Under the pieces are notes generated by a model. The model saw only the letters and a list, made by a program, of their open reading frames with translations, searched no databases and was not told where the DNA came from. From JARRQJ01 sp963761035 (GTDB lineage Bacteria > Pseudomonadota > Gammaproteobacteria > DRLM01): DNA of 64,000 nucleotides. The DNA lies in NCBI GenBank assembly GCA_963761035.1, contig CAVXFH010000002.1, positions 2,955,964 to 3,019,963 of the forward strand, read 5' to 3'. Numbering within the stretch: the stretch's first letter is position 1; each line of letters opens with the position of its first letter. A program made the position numbers and the translations under genes. Positions 34,666 through 43,761 of this stretch are shown piece by piece.

Positions 34666-35830
34666 GCGCTGCGACGTCGTAGTTATCGGCGGCGGTATTC
34701 ATGGAGCGGGCGTAGCCCAAGCCGCCGCGGCCAGTGGTTATTCAGTGACGGTCTTGGAACGGACCGCGTTGGCCGCGGGCACTTCCAGCCGCTCCAGCAA
34801 ACTCATTCACGGCGGTCTGCGTTATCTCGAAGGCGGCCATCTTGCCCTGGTTCGCGAATGCCTGCGCGAGCGCGGCCTATTACTCAAGCTGGCGCCCGAC
34901 CTGGTGAGATTGCGACCCTTTTATCTGCCGGTATATCGCGACACCCGCCGCCGTCCCTGGAAGGTTCGCTTGGGTCTCAGTCTCTACGCCTTGTTGGCGG
35001 GGGGAAATAAGATTTCACGCTACCACGCCGTTCCCCGCCATCACTGGGATCGTCTGGACGGCTTGTCGCCTGATAGTCTGGACGAGGTCTTTTGCTATCC
35101 GGATGCCCAAACCGACGACGGCGCTCTCACCCGTGCCGTCATGCACTCCGCGCAAAATTTGGGAACCGAACTGCGCATGCCGGCCATAGCGCAGCAGGTG
35201 GAACGGCATGCCCGGGGCGCGATCGTTCATTACCAGATGGAAAATCGACGCTATCAGTGCGAATGCCTAGCGGTGGTCAATGCCGCGGGGCCGTGGGTCA
35301 ATGAGGTATTGACCAAGATCACACCCGCGCCGCCGCAAATCGCCGTCGATCTGGTGCAAGGCTCCCACATTCTAGTGCCGGGGACATTAACCCAGGGCCT
35401 CTATTACGTAGAGGCACCGAGCGATCACCGGGCCGTGTTCGTTATGCCGTGGCACGGAAAGACGCTGGTGGGCACTACCGAGAACGTCTATCGGGGAGAT
35501 CCGGCGCAGGTGCAGACCTTACCGGAGGAAATCGATTATCTGTGGGAGACCCTTGCCCACTATTTTCCCCGTTTCCGCGAAGGAGCGCGCGAGATCCTGG
35601 ATGCCTTCGCCGGTCTGCGCGTGCTCCCGGCCCGGCCCGGTCTGCCTTTCAGCCGGTCGCGCGAAACGGTCCTCTCTCCTGACCACGCGGACAAGCCACG
35701 CATCTTGACCATCTACGGCGGCAAGCTCACCGTCTACCGCGCCACGGCTGCCGCGGTCATGGCTCGCCTGCGCCCCAGTCTACCGCCGCGCATTGCCATC
35801 GCCGATACGGCGCAATTATCATTAGGCTAA
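34658..35830 (+). CDS. FAD-dependent glycerol-3-phosphate dehydrogenase-like (short)
   Basis: The 390-residue DAO-fold flavoprotein starts at TTG, five bases after AGGGGA. The FAD motif VVVIGGGIHGAGVAQAAAAS is followed by SSRSSKLIHGGLRYLEGGH, the GlpD signature, and NAAGPWVNEVL. GlpD proteins are normally about 500 residues with a C-terminal DAO_C domain; this one stops soon after the ILTIYGGKLTVYRATA motif and lacks that domain. It probably oxidises glycerol-3-phosphate to dihydroxyacetone phosphate and passes electrons to quinone. The AGGGGATG at its ribosome site is complementary to the CATCCCC core of both small-RNA loops. Confidence 0.82.
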   Translation: MTERCDVVVIGGGIHGAGVAQAAAASGYSVTVLERTALAAGTSSRSSKLIHGGLRYLEGGHLALVRECLRERGLLLKLAPDLVRLRPFYLPVYRDTRRRPWKVRLGLSLYALLAGGNKISRYHAVPRHHWDRLDGLSPDSLDEVFCYPDAQTDDGALTRAVMHSAQNLGTELRMPAIAQQVERHARGAIVHYQMENRRYQCECLAVVNAAGPWVNEVLTKITPAPPQIAVDLVQGSHILVPGTLTQGLYYVEAPSDHRAVFVMPWHGKTLVGTTENVYRGDPAQVQTLPEEIDYLWETLAHYFPRFREGAREILDAFAGLRVLPARPGLPFSRSRETVLSPDHADKPRILTIYGGKLTVYRATAAAVMARLRPSLPPRIAIADTAQLSLG

Positions 35831-35869
35831 AAGCGCCATGAACCACGAATTGAGCCGCGAGTCCCTGGA

Positions 35870-36412
35870 TCAAAAGGTGATGCGCCGCAGCGAGTTGTTT
35901 AAATCGATAAAATGATGTTTCAACGCGGCGGCGATGTGCAGCATGATCAGCATCGCGCAGCCATATGACAGATAATAATGGACATTGATTAGGCCGGTGC
36001 GGACGCCTTTGGGTAAGTGGCCCATATTCGGGATCGTTATCAGGTCATATAAATTGATGGATTCGCCATTGGTCGCCACGAATAGCAACCCCGTTAAGGG
36101 AATGACCACCGTGGCGATTATGAAGGCAGCATGAACGGTACGGGCAGCATGCCTTTCCCAAGGCGCCAGTCCGGCCAATTGGCGAGGTTTGGGGCTGATC
36201 GTCAGCCATGCCGCTTTCATTCCTACCAAAAGCAAAACTCCCAAGCCCATTGCTTCATGAAAATCCAGTAACCGCCAATACAGTACGTCTTCGTCGCTCA
36301 GGCGCGTCATATACCAGCCGATGGCGATCAGCCCGATCATGGCTACGGCAAGCAGCCAATGCAACAACTTGGAAATCAAACCATACTCATCGTTGGCATT
36401 ACGGAAATTCAT
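35870..36412 (-). CDS. Cytochrome b561 family protein
   Basis: The 180-residue protein has four membrane spans. Paired histidine ligands are in SKLLHWLLA (helix 1), LLDFHEAMGLG (helix 2), HAAFIIATV (helix 3) and LINVHYYLSYG with LHIAAALKHH (helix 4). Such CybB-like proteins move electrons between quinol and a periplasmic acceptor. The N-terminus MNFRNANDEYG follows an in-frame Met three codons upstream. It is convergent with the glycerol-3-phosphate dehydrogenase-like gene, and no partner is encoded beside it. Confidence 0.88.
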   Translation of the reverse strand: MNFRNANDEYGLISKLLHWLLAVAMIGLIAIGWYMTRLSDEDVLYWRLLDFHEAMGLGVLLLVGMKAAWLTISPKPRQLAGLAPWERHAARTVHAAFIIATVVIPLTGLLFVATNGESINLYDLITIPNMGHLPKGVRTGLINVHYYLSYGCAMLIMLHIAAALKHHFIDLNNSLRRITF

Positions 36413-36601
36413 GGCGGGCAATCCATAAGAATGGGCTGAAAAAGTATATATTCTTACTCCCGCTGCTTTTACGCAATTATTTCCCCACTAGATAGGCAAA
36501 TGACGGTTGATTCCCACGAACTCCGCCGCCAGTCCCCGGTATTAAGCGAATACCCGGACGGCCGCGCATCGCGAAGGATCATGATCCTCGCTATTCGCAT
36601 C

Positions 36602-37264
36602 TCACAGAGACGCAGTGGGACAATGCGCCGCTAAGCAGCATAGTGTGCAGCGCGGGCGGGGCCTGCATACCTCTTTGCCGTGCCGAACAATCAAAGCGTG
36701 ATATTCATTGAAGAGCGGGGTCAATTTTCGTTTGCCGAGCGTCTCATCCCGCAAGCTTTGTTCGACAAGGCCGCGCATGTCATCGTAGGACTCATCGTCT
36801 GCAGCCATCCGTAAACGCGAAAAGATGCGGCGTGTATAAGCGTCGATGACGAAAACGGGGCGATGAAAGGCATAGAGAAGGATATCGTCCGCGGTCTCGG
36901 GGCCGACACCGTTGATGGCCAGCAATTCATTGCGCAAGGCAGCGCTGTCCATACGTCGCAGCTTCTTCTCGCCACCGCGCTTCACATACCAGGCGCACAA
37001 ATTGCGCAAGCGTTTGGCCTTGACGTTGAAATAACCCGCCGGGCGCAGCCAAGCGGCAACCCGCCGCGGTGGCGAGCGCAAAATAACGTCTGCATCAAGG
37101 GAATCGGCGGCATGCAGATTAGCGATGGCCCTTTCCACATTGCACCATGCCGTGTTTTGCGTAAGCACCGCCCCCAGCATGACTTCGAATGAGGTACGCG
37201 CCGGCCACCACTGTTGCGGACCGTAGGTCTTGAACAGTATGTCGTATACCTGGAGAAAGTTCAT
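36602..37264 (-). CDS. Endonuclease III-like DNA glycosylase (MagIII type)
   Basis: The 220-residue HhH-GPD protein has its start overlapping the rluB stop (ATGA). Hallmarks are WWPARTSFEVMLGAVLTQNT, the helix-hairpin-helix INGVGPETADDILLYA, catalytic Asp in FVIDAYTRRIF and a C-terminal iron-sulfur cysteine set (CRPRPRCTLCCLAAHC). In true endonuclease III a lysine gives lyase activity in the HhH; here the position is Glu (GPETADD). This makes a monofunctional alkyl-purine glycosylase such as MagIII more likely than Nth. Confidence 0.84.
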   Translation of the reverse strand: MNFLQVYDILFKTYGPQQWWPARTSFEVMLGAVLTQNTAWCNVERAIANLHAADSLDADVILRSPPRRVAAWLRPAGYFNVKAKRLRNLCAWYVKRGGEKKLRRMDSAALRNELLAINGVGPETADDILLYAFHRPVFVIDAYTRRIFSRLRMAADDESYDDMRGLVEQSLRDETLGKRKLTPLFNEYHALIVRHGKEVCRPRPRCTLCCLAAHCPTASL

Positions 37265-38106
37265 GAACGCTTGAAGGTCGGCCTGCGGCGAGATACGGCG
37301 GATTTTTTGGCGGCGGACACACGACGCGATGCCAGCCTGGGTTTCGGCGAGGGTGCCGCTTCCGGGCCGGCTATCCCCGCCGCGATTAACAACGTATTGA
37401 CCTCCGCTTCTTCCATCTCGCGATAGCGCCCGGGCGGTAGCCCCTTCGGTAGAGCGATAGGTCCATAACGCACGCGCATCAAACGACTGACGACAACACC
37501 CTGCGATTCCCAAAGACGGCGCACCTCACGATTGCGTCCTTCGCGCACTATGACATGATACCAATGATTACTTCCTTGCCCGCCGGCATCGATGATTTTA
37601 TCGAAATGCGCGGAACCGTCTTCCAAAATTACCCCGCCGTGCAGGCGGCGCAGCATGGCATCGTCGACCTGGCCCAATATCCGCACCGCATACTCCCGTT
37701 CCATACCGCTGGATGGATGCATGAGCCGATGGGCGAGTTCACCATCGTTCGTGAAGAGCAACAGACCCAACGTGGTGAAATCGAGCCGGCCCACCGCAAC
37801 CCAGCGCCCATCAACCCTCGGCAAGCGATCGAATACCGTAGCGCGGCCTTCGGGATCGACGCGGGTACACATTTCACCGCTGGGTTTGTTATAGATCAAT
37901 ACCCGCGGTACGGTTGCGGCCGACCGCTCCCAATACACTATTTTGCCATCGACGCACACTATGTCGCCCGCAACCACGGCGGCGCCGATTACGGCGAGTT
38001 TACCGTTGACCGTAATGCGTCCGGCGCGTATCCATTCCTCGATGGCGCGCAGTGAACCGCAGCCCGCCTGCGCCAAGCGTTTGTGTAAGCGCTGCGCGGT
38101 CTTCAT
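37261..38106 (-). CDS. rluB: 23S rRNA pseudouridine synthase RluB
   Basis: The 281-residue protein has an N-terminal S4 domain (RLHKRLAQAGCGSLRAIEEW) and a catalytic domain with GRLDFTTLGLLLFTNDGEL. A basic C-terminal tail is rich in Arg, Lys and Ser. It modifies U2605 in E. coli 23S rRNA. Start at the ATG of MKTAQRLHKR was chosen; an in-frame TTG three codons earlier would overlap scpB. It lies in a scpA-scpB-rluB run, a widespread order. Confidence 0.95.
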   Translation of the reverse strand: MKTAQRLHKRLAQAGCGSLRAIEEWIRAGRITVNGKLAVIGAAVVAGDIVCVDGKIVYWERSAATVPRVLIYNKPSGEMCTRVDPEGRATVFDRLPRVDGRWVAVGRLDFTTLGLLLFTNDGELAHRLMHPSSGMEREYAVRILGQVDDAMLRRLHGGVILEDGSAHFDKIIDAGGQGSNHWYHVIVREGRNREVRRLWESQGVVVSRLMRVRYGPIALPKGLPPGRYREMEEAEVNTLLIAAGIAGPEAAPSPKPRLASRRVSAAKKSAVSRRRPTFKRS

Positions 38107-38111
38107 GGGAA

Positions 38112-38786
38112 TCAATGAACGATACGGGCCGCGTCAGTCTCCTCCAATTCCGGAGGAATGAGATCGGAGGGTTCGGCTTCATCGGTGATGCCTGACGCCG
38201 AAACTTCCCCGGCAAGCGACGGCAAGATATCCGCAAAACTTCCGGCGATGGCATCGAGGCTGCGAATCTCCTCCAGGGAAGGCAATTCGCCCAAACCCTT
38301 GAGATTGAAGTAATCGAGAAATTCCCGGGTGGTGCCATACAGGGCGGGCTTGCCCGGCACCTCGCGATGACCGACCACGCGTATCCATTCCCGCTCATGC
38401 AGGGTCTTGATGATATTGGTGCTGACCGCCACACCGCGGATGTCTTCGATCTCGCCGCGGGTAATGGGCTGGCGATAGGCGATCAACACCAGCGTTTCCA
38501 ATAGGGCGCGGGAATAACGCGGCGCCCGTTCTTCGTAGAGGCGCGATACCCAGGGCGCCATTTCCTTTTTTACTTGCAGGCGAAATCCGCTGCTCACCTC
38601 TTTGAGTTCGATGCCGCGCTCAGTACACTCCTCGCTCAGGGCATGCAACGCCTGATGCAGGCTCGCCGTTTCGGGTCGAGCCTCCTCGGGAAACAGGTCA
38701 AGCAGGCGGTCAACACTCAGGGGTTCACCGGCCGCCAACAGGGCCGCTTCAAGAATATTCTTCAACTGCTGTGGGTTCTCTGACAT
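38112..38786 (-). CDS. scpB: Segregation and condensation protein ScpB
   Basis: The 224-residue ScpB has a double winged-helix fold: NPQQLKNILEAALLAAGEPL, ALLETLVLIAYRQPITRGEI and the final GELPSLEEIRSL. It bridges ScpA and the SMC head domains. The chosen start (MSENPQQL) overlaps the scpA 3' end by 38 bases. A disordered acidic tail follows residue 180. No smc gene lies in the window. Confidence 0.94.
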   Translation of the reverse strand: MSENPQQLKNILEAALLAAGEPLSVDRLLDLFPEEARPETASLHQALHALSEECTERGIELKEVSSGFRLQVKKEMAPWVSRLYEERAPRYSRALLETLVLIAYRQPITRGEIEDIRGVAVSTNIIKTLHEREWIRVVGHREVPGKPALYGTTREFLDYFNLKGLGELPSLEEIRSLDAIAGSFADILPSLAGEVSASGITDEAEPSDLIPPELEETDAARIVH

Positions 38787-39597
38787 GTTGTGGCGCCCTA
38801 ACATAAATGGGACCATACGGTTCCGTTTGAACAATTTCTATAAGTGATTCTTTTATCAACTCCAAGACTGCGAGAAAGGTCACTACCACGCCCAGCTTGC
38901 CCTCTTCGGGATTGAACAGGACGTTAAATCCGGTGAACCTTTCCACCGACACTGTGCTCAATATACTGGACATGCGCTCGCGCACCGACAGCGGTTCCAT
39001 CTGTACATGATGATGGGAAAACATCTCGGCGCGCACCAAAACGTCTTTCAGCGCCAGCAGTAATTCCTTCATCGATACCGCGGGCTGCGGGCGGAGTCCG
39101 TTGCGCGGCGGCGGATCCAGTTCCGCGGCGAAGATATCGCGCTCCATGCGCGGCAACGCATCCAAATCTTCCGCGGCCTTTTTGAAACGTTCGTATTCCT
39201 GTAAACGGCGAATCAGTTCCGCGCGCGGATCTTCCTCTTCGCCTTCCTCGCCCTGGGGACGAGGCAACAGCAATCGCGACTTAATTTCCGCCAGCATGGC
39301 GGCCATTACCAGGTATTCAGCCGCCAGCTCCAGGCGCAACCCCTTCATCAATTCGACATACTCGATATACTGCCGCGTAATCTCGGCAATCGGGATATCA
39401 AGGATATCCAGGTTCTGGCGCCGGATAAGATACAACAGCAGATCCAGCGGACCCTCAAAGGCCTCGAGAAAAACCTCCAAAGCATCGGGCGGTATATAAA
39501 GATCCTTGGGTATTTCCGTGAACGGCGTACCTCGCACCATGGCGATAGGCAGTTTCGCGCTTTCAACGAATGGCATTTCGGCGGTTACATCTGACAT
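38749..39597 (-). CDS. scpA: Segregation and condensation protein ScpA
   Basis: The 282-residue kleisin begins at the ATG of MSDVTAEMPF; an in-frame TTG six codons upstream is less likely. Signature FEGPLDLLLYLIRRQNLDI (SMC-binding helices) lies near residue 50, followed by YLVMAAMLAEIKSRLLLP and a C-terminal winged helix with VTFLAVLELIKES. It is the ring-closing subunit of the SMC-ScpAB condensin. It follows trpS by 14 bases. Confidence 0.95.
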   Translation of the reverse strand: MSDVTAEMPFVESAKLPIAMVRGTPFTEIPKDLYIPPDALEVFLEAFEGPLDLLLYLIRRQNLDILDIPIAEITRQYIEYVELMKGLRLELAAEYLVMAAMLAEIKSRLLLPRPQGEEGEEEDPRAELIRRLQEYERFKKAAEDLDALPRMERDIFAAELDPPPRNGLRPQPAVSMKELLLALKDVLVRAEMFSHHHVQMEPLSVRERMSSILSTVSVERFTGFNVLFNPEEGKLGVVVTFLAVLELIKESLIEIVQTEPYGPIYVRAPQHVREPTAVEEYS

Positions 39598-39611
39598 AGG
39601 AATCGATATTC

Positions 39612-40835
39612 TCAATATTTCTTAAGGAGACCCATTACTTCTCGAACCTCATCCAGCGTCTTCCGGGCCACGTCCCGCGCCGCCTCGCAACCTTCCGCTA
39701 CCAGGCTGCGCACCAAATTGTGGTTACCGGCAAACTCCAGCGCCCGTTCTCGAATGGGAGCCTGTTCCGCCAACACCGCATCGATCACACGTTGTTTGCA
39801 CTCCAAACATCCGATGCCGGCGGTGGTACATCCTTTTATCACCCAGACCTTCACATCCTCGGCAGAGTATACCTTGTGAAATTGCCAGACGGGGCATTTC
39901 TCCGGATCCCCGGGATCGTTGCGCCGCACCCTTGCCGGATCGGTGGGCATAGTCTTAAATTTGTGGATAACCGACTCCGGCTCCTCGCGCAGACCGATAG
40001 TGTTGCCGTAGGATTTGGACATCTTTTGCCCGTCCAACCCCGGCATCTTTGCCAACGAGGTCAGCAAGGGTTGGGGTTCGAGCAAAATGGACTTACTCAC
40101 CCCTTCGAGATAACCGAATAATCGCTCGCGATCGACGAGAGTAATATTTTGCTGGGCAAGTAAAAATACCCGTGCCGTTTCTAAGGCTTCCTGATCACCC
40201 ATTTCCTGATATTTTCTTCTTAATTCTTTGTATATCTTTCCATTTTTTTTTCCAACTTTTTGAACAGCTGCCTCCGCTTTTTGGGCGAAATCCGGCTCAC
40301 TGCCATAGAGATGATTAAACCGGCGCGCCACCTCTCGAGACAATTCTATGTGGACCACTTGATCCTCACCCACCGGCACCAAGCCCGCCTTATAGATGAG
40401 GATATCCGCTGCCTGCAATAGTGGATACCCCAAGAACCCATAGGTTGCCAAGTCCTTTTCTTTGAGTTTTTCTTGTTGATCCTTGTAGGTAGGTACGCGT
40501 TCCAACCAACCCAGCGGCGTAATCATGGACAACAGCAAATGCAGTTCGGCGTGTTCCGCGATCTGTGATTGGATAAACAGCTTGGCCGTCTTGGGGTTGA
40601 TGCCCACCGCCAACCAATCGACGAGCATATCCCAGGTATTGCTCTCAATATCCTGGGGCCTTTCATAATCGGTGGTAAGCGCATGCCAGTCGGCGACGAA
40701 GAAGAAACATTCGTATTTATGCTGCAATTGTAACCAGTTCTTCAGTACGCCGTGATAATGCCCCAGATGCAAGCGGCCGGTGGGGCGCATGCCGGAAAGT
40801 ACGCGCTGTGGTTGATTAGGAATAGTAGCCAACAT
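39612..40835 (-). CDS. trpS: Tryptophanyl-tRNA synthetase
   Basis: The 407-residue class I synthetase has SGMRPTGRLHLGHYHGVLKN (HIGH-type), AADILIYKAGLVPVGEDQ and DGQKMSKSYGNTI (KMSKS). It is longer than E. coli TrpS (334), as in several Pseudomonas-like enzymes, because of a basic insertion (about 185-225) and a cysteine-containing segment near 325-350. It charges tRNA-Trp. It is the first of trpS-scpA-scpB-rluB. Confidence 0.96.
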   Translation of the reverse strand: MLATIPNQPQRVLSGMRPTGRLHLGHYHGVLKNWLQLQHKYECFFFVADWHALTTDYERPQDIESNTWDMLVDWLAVGINPKTAKLFIQSQIAEHAELHLLLSMITPLGWLERVPTYKDQQEKLKEKDLATYGFLGYPLLQAADILIYKAGLVPVGEDQVVHIELSREVARRFNHLYGSEPDFAQKAEAAVQKVGKKNGKIYKELRRKYQEMGDQEALETARVFLLAQQNITLVDRERLFGYLEGVSKSILLEPQPLLTSLAKMPGLDGQKMSKSYGNTIGLREEPESVIHKFKTMPTDPARVRRNDPGDPEKCPVWQFHKVYSAEDVKVWVIKGCTTAGIGCLECKQRVIDAVLAEQAPIRERALEFAGNHNLVRSLVAEGCEAARDVARKTLDEVREVMGLLKKY

Positions 40836-40864
40836 TATCCCATCTTAAGACACTTAATTTGATT

Positions 40865-41533
40865 TCAAAGACCAAAAGTACTAACTACCGCCGTCTGAAA
40901 CATAGTAATAGGTGGCCCCAAAACCATATCTAGAAAATGAATATATGGATTCATTATCATCAGTCCTAACAATATAACCAAGCCATAAGGTTCAGTGCGG
41001 CTGTACTTCCACGATAATTTGTCGGGCAAAAGTCCAGACACTACTCGACCACCATCCAAGGGAAGTAAAGGCAAGAGATTTAGTACAAGCAATAAAATAT
41101 TAATCTCTATGCCCTTCTCTCCCATTAGATACATAGGCATTGCCAGTTGCCCAATGTTACCTTGCAATAAAATGGCTGACTTCATAATAATCGCCCATAA
41201 CAACATCATTACGAAGTTTGCTAATGGTCCGGCCAAGGCTACCAATGCCATATCCCTTTTAGGATGTTTAAGATTTTGAGCCGTAATGGGCACCGGCTTC
41301 GCCCAACCGAAAATTACACCTGCGTGCGTAATAACCAAAAGCAGTGGTAATATTACTGTTCCGATTGGGTCGATATGTTTAAGAGGATTGAGCGTGAGAC
41401 GGCCCAACATCATGGCGGTAGGGTCGCCCAATCGCCGCGCCACCCAACCATGGGCCACTTCATGAACGGTAATCGCGAATAGTACCGGCAGCGACCACAC
41501 CGCCACCTGCTGAATAAGATTAAGCCCCTGCAT
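40865..41533 (-). CDS. Site-2 protease family (M50) membrane protease
   Basis: The 222-residue integral membrane zinc protease has HEVAHGWVARRLG in the first helix (HExxH) and NLLPLLPLDGGRVVSGLLP near the C-terminus (LDG motif). It is of the short YwhC/Rip-like class without a PDZ domain, unlike RseP. Such proteases cleave membrane proteins, but the substrate is unknown. It lies between trpS and the tsaC-like gene, a recurrent but unexplained location. Confidence 0.9.
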   Translation of the reverse strand: MQGLNLIQQVAVWSLPVLFAITVHEVAHGWVARRLGDPTAMMLGRLTLNPLKHIDPIGTVILPLLLVITHAGVIFGWAKPVPITAQNLKHPKRDMALVALAGPLANFVMMLLWAIIMKSAILLQGNIGQLAMPMYLMGEKGIEINILLLVLNLLPLLPLDGGRVVSGLLPDKLSWKYSRTEPYGLVILLGLMIMNPYIHFLDMVLGPPITMFQTAVVSTFGL

Positions 41534-41573
41534 CGTGGAAGTATAACCCGTTTACCAAGAACCGGGCTAACTT

Positions 41574-42212
41574 CTATATCTTGCCGGCCTGGGGATTAAA
41601 TACATCGGCATTTCCCTTACCCACACGCATCACGTGCGGCTCGCCCTCCGTAAGATCTACCACGGTAGTGAGTTCATAGCCGCAATACCCGCCATCGACG
41701 ATAAGATCGATGCGGTCACCGAGCATTTCCCGTATGTCGCGGGGGTCGGTCATAGGCAAATCCACATCGGGCAGCGATAAGGTCGAACTCATCATCGGCT
41801 CTCCCAAACCCGCGAGTATCGCCTGCGCGATTGCATTGTCCGGCACCCGCAAACCGATGGTTTTGCGCTTGGGGTGCTGTAACCGCCGCGGCACCTGCCG
41901 CGTGGCCAGCAGGATAAACGTGTATGGCCCCGGCGTGTACGCCTTCAACAGCCGATAAGCGGTGTTATCCACCTTGGCATAGACGGCAATTTCGGATAGA
42001 TCGCGGCATACCAAGGTGAAATTATGGTTGTGGTCTAAACGGCGGATTTGCCGAATCCTTTCCAACGCATCTTTTTCGCCAATACGGCAACCGAATGCAT
42101 AGCTGGAATCGGTTGGATATATCACTACGCCGCCTGCATTGACGCATTCCACCGCCTGCGCAATCAAGCGCGATTGCGGATTCTCCGGATGAATACTTAT
42201 AAAGGCAGGCAT
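41574..42212 (-). CDS. TsaC/YciO-family threonylcarbamoyl-AMP synthase-like protein
   Basis: The 212-residue YrdC-fold protein has AVECVNAGGVVIYPTDSSYA near the start, then a basic pocket with LRVPDNAIAQAIL and the MSSTLSLPD motif. YciO-type proteins have weak threonylcarbamoyl-AMP synthase activity; the true TsaC needed for t6A would lie elsewhere. Lying beside the PHP gene and the M50 protease, it matches the YciO context. Confidence 0.88.
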   Translation of the reverse strand: MPAFISIHPENPQSRLIAQAVECVNAGGVVIYPTDSSYAFGCRIGEKDALERIRQIRRLDHNHNFTLVCRDLSEIAVYAKVDNTAYRLLKAYTPGPYTFILLATRQVPRRLQHPKRKTIGLRVPDNAIAQAILAGLGEPMMSSTLSLPDVDLPMTDPRDIREMLGDRIDLIVDGGYCGYELTTVVDLTEGEPHVMRVGKGNADVFNPQAGKI

Positions 42213-42255
42213 ATGCGGACAATTGTGGAGTCAAAGTGCGCCGATTGCAAAACTA

Positions 42256-43098
42256 CTATCGAACTTGCTGCAGTTCCCAGCTTTCCCATATCGGGACACA
42301 CCCCGCCGGCACCGCCGGCAAACTCCCCAGTTCATTATTGGACTGTCCCGGCCCGTGATAATCCGAACCCACCGAGACCAGCAGTTCAAATTGTTGCGCA
42401 TAATTGCTCAGCGCGGCTGTCGCGCCGTGAGGAAAATTGCCTGATATGACCTCTATCGCCGTCCCTCCCGCTTCTTTAAATTCGAACAGCAGTGAGCGAA
42501 AGCGGCTCGGGCTCAAGGCATATCGAGCGGGGTGGGCAATGACGGCCTGACCTCCTGCGGCGCGTATCCAATCGATTGCATCACCCAGCGCCGCCCATTT
42601 CCCCGGGGCATAACCGGGTCTGCCGCGCTTCAAGTAGCGGTCAAAGGCCTGCTGCACGTCTCGCGCCTTGTTCTGCGTTACCAAAAAGCGGGCGAAATGG
42701 GTGCGGCCGATGCTGGGTCCCGCGGCCAGTACGCGCGCGCCTTCATAGGCACCGGCTATGCCCTGCCTCTCTAAACGCCGACCCATCTCTTCGGCGCGCC
42801 GCGCCCGGAATTCCCGCAAACCCGCCAACCCGCGCTGTAAGGTCTCATTACCCGGATCAACGCCCAAACCGACAAGATGCAGCAATTGATGTCCCCAGCT
42901 TACGGAAATTTCCACCCCCGGGACCAAGCGCATATTGGCTTCCTGGGCTGTGCGTGCCGCTTCCAATAAGCCAAAAGTAGTGTCGTGATCGGTCAGGGCC
43001 AATACGTCCACGCCCTGTTCCGCGGCATGCCGAACCAGCGCCGCGGGCGCTAAGGTACCGTCGGAGGCGGTGGAATGGGTGTGAAGGTCGTAACGCAA
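42256..43098 (-). CDS. PHP-domain nuclease RNase AM (TrpH/YciV family)
   Basis: The 280-residue protein begins MRYDLHTHSTASDGTLAPAA, has ALTDHDTTFGL, VIAHPARY and the late SVGSDYHGPG with metal-binding histidines of the PHP family. In E. coli this protein (RNase AM, formerly TrpH) is a 5'-3' exonuclease that matures the 5' ends of rRNAs. It starts about 100 bases from divergent yciB. Confidence 0.92.
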   Translation of the reverse strand: MRYDLHTHSTASDGTLAPAALVRHAAEQGVDVLALTDHDTTFGLLEAARTAQEANMRLVPGVEISVSWGHQLLHLVGLGVDPGNETLQRGLAGLREFRARRAEEMGRRLERQGIAGAYEGARVLAAGPSIGRTHFARFLVTQNKARDVQQAFDRYLKRGRPGYAPGKWAALGDAIDWIRAAGGQAVIAHPARYALSPSRFRSLLFEFKEAGGTAIEVISGNFPHGATAALSNYAQQFELLVSVGSDYHGPGQSNNELGSLPAVPAGCVPIWESWELQQVR

Positions 43099-43195
43099 GA
43101 TCTCTTATTCCTGCAACCGATCGGCTGAGCACCAAAAATCAATTCCGTGTATGATACGTTTTTTGTGCAGTCCGCGCTCGGCCAACATTACGTCA

Positions 43196-43759
43196 ATGAA
43201 ATTATTATTTGATTTTTTTCCAATTATCCTGTTTTTCGTTGTCTTTAAGCTATACGACATCTATGTCGCAACCGCCGCCGCCATGGTGGCGGCGGTGATT
43301 CACGTAGCATGGTCCTGGTACCGCCACCGGCGCGTCGAATATATGCAATGGGTGGTTATGGGCTCTATCATGGTCCTGGGCGGCGCCACGCTACTGCTGC
43401 ACGATGACACCTTTATCAAGTGGAAACCTACCGTGGTTAACTGGGCATTTGCCTTGGCCTTCCTCATTAGCCAGTATGTCGGCCCCAAACCTATCCTCCA
43501 GCGGCTCATGGCCGATAACATAAGCCTGCCCAACGAAATATGGACACGCCTCAACTGGAGTTGGATCATCTTCTTCGCGGCTGGCGGTGCAGCCAATCTC
43601 TATGTGGCGTTTTCAGGACATTTTGATCAAGCCGCCTGGGTGAACTTTAAGTTATTTGGCATGTTGGGACTGACCATCGTTTTCCTCATTGGGCAAGCCC
43701 TTTATTTGAGTCGCCACATCAAGCCTGATCAGGGCCATGATCCTCAGCAAGATCGATAA
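43196..43759 (+). CDS. yciB: Inner membrane-spanning protein YciB (septation protein A)
   Basis: The 187-residue protein has five or six membrane helices. It begins MKLLFDFFPIILFFVVFKLY, with TWTRLNWSWIIFF-like conserved parts (here EIWTRLNWSWIIFFAAGG). YciB links to envelope integrity and division site proteins. The upstream -10-like TATGAT near 43151 lacks a clear -35. Downstream, yciI starts after two bases, so the set is one operon. Confidence 0.95.
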   Translation: MKLLFDFFPIILFFVVFKLYDIYVATAAAMVAAVIHVAWSWYRHRRVEYMQWVVMGSIMVLGGATLLLHDDTFIKWKPTVVNWAFALAFLISQYVGPKPILQRLMADNISLPNEIWTRLNWSWIIFFAAGGAANLYVAFSGHFDQAAWVNFKLFGMLGLTIVFLIGQALYLSRHIKPDQGHDPQQDR

Positions 43760-43761
43760 TC

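Noticed and set aside
35838..35915. 25-codon frame MNHELSRESLDQKVMRRSEL... after the dehydrogenase-like gene
   Set aside because: It overlaps the 3' end of cytochrome b561, and has no ribosome site or known match.
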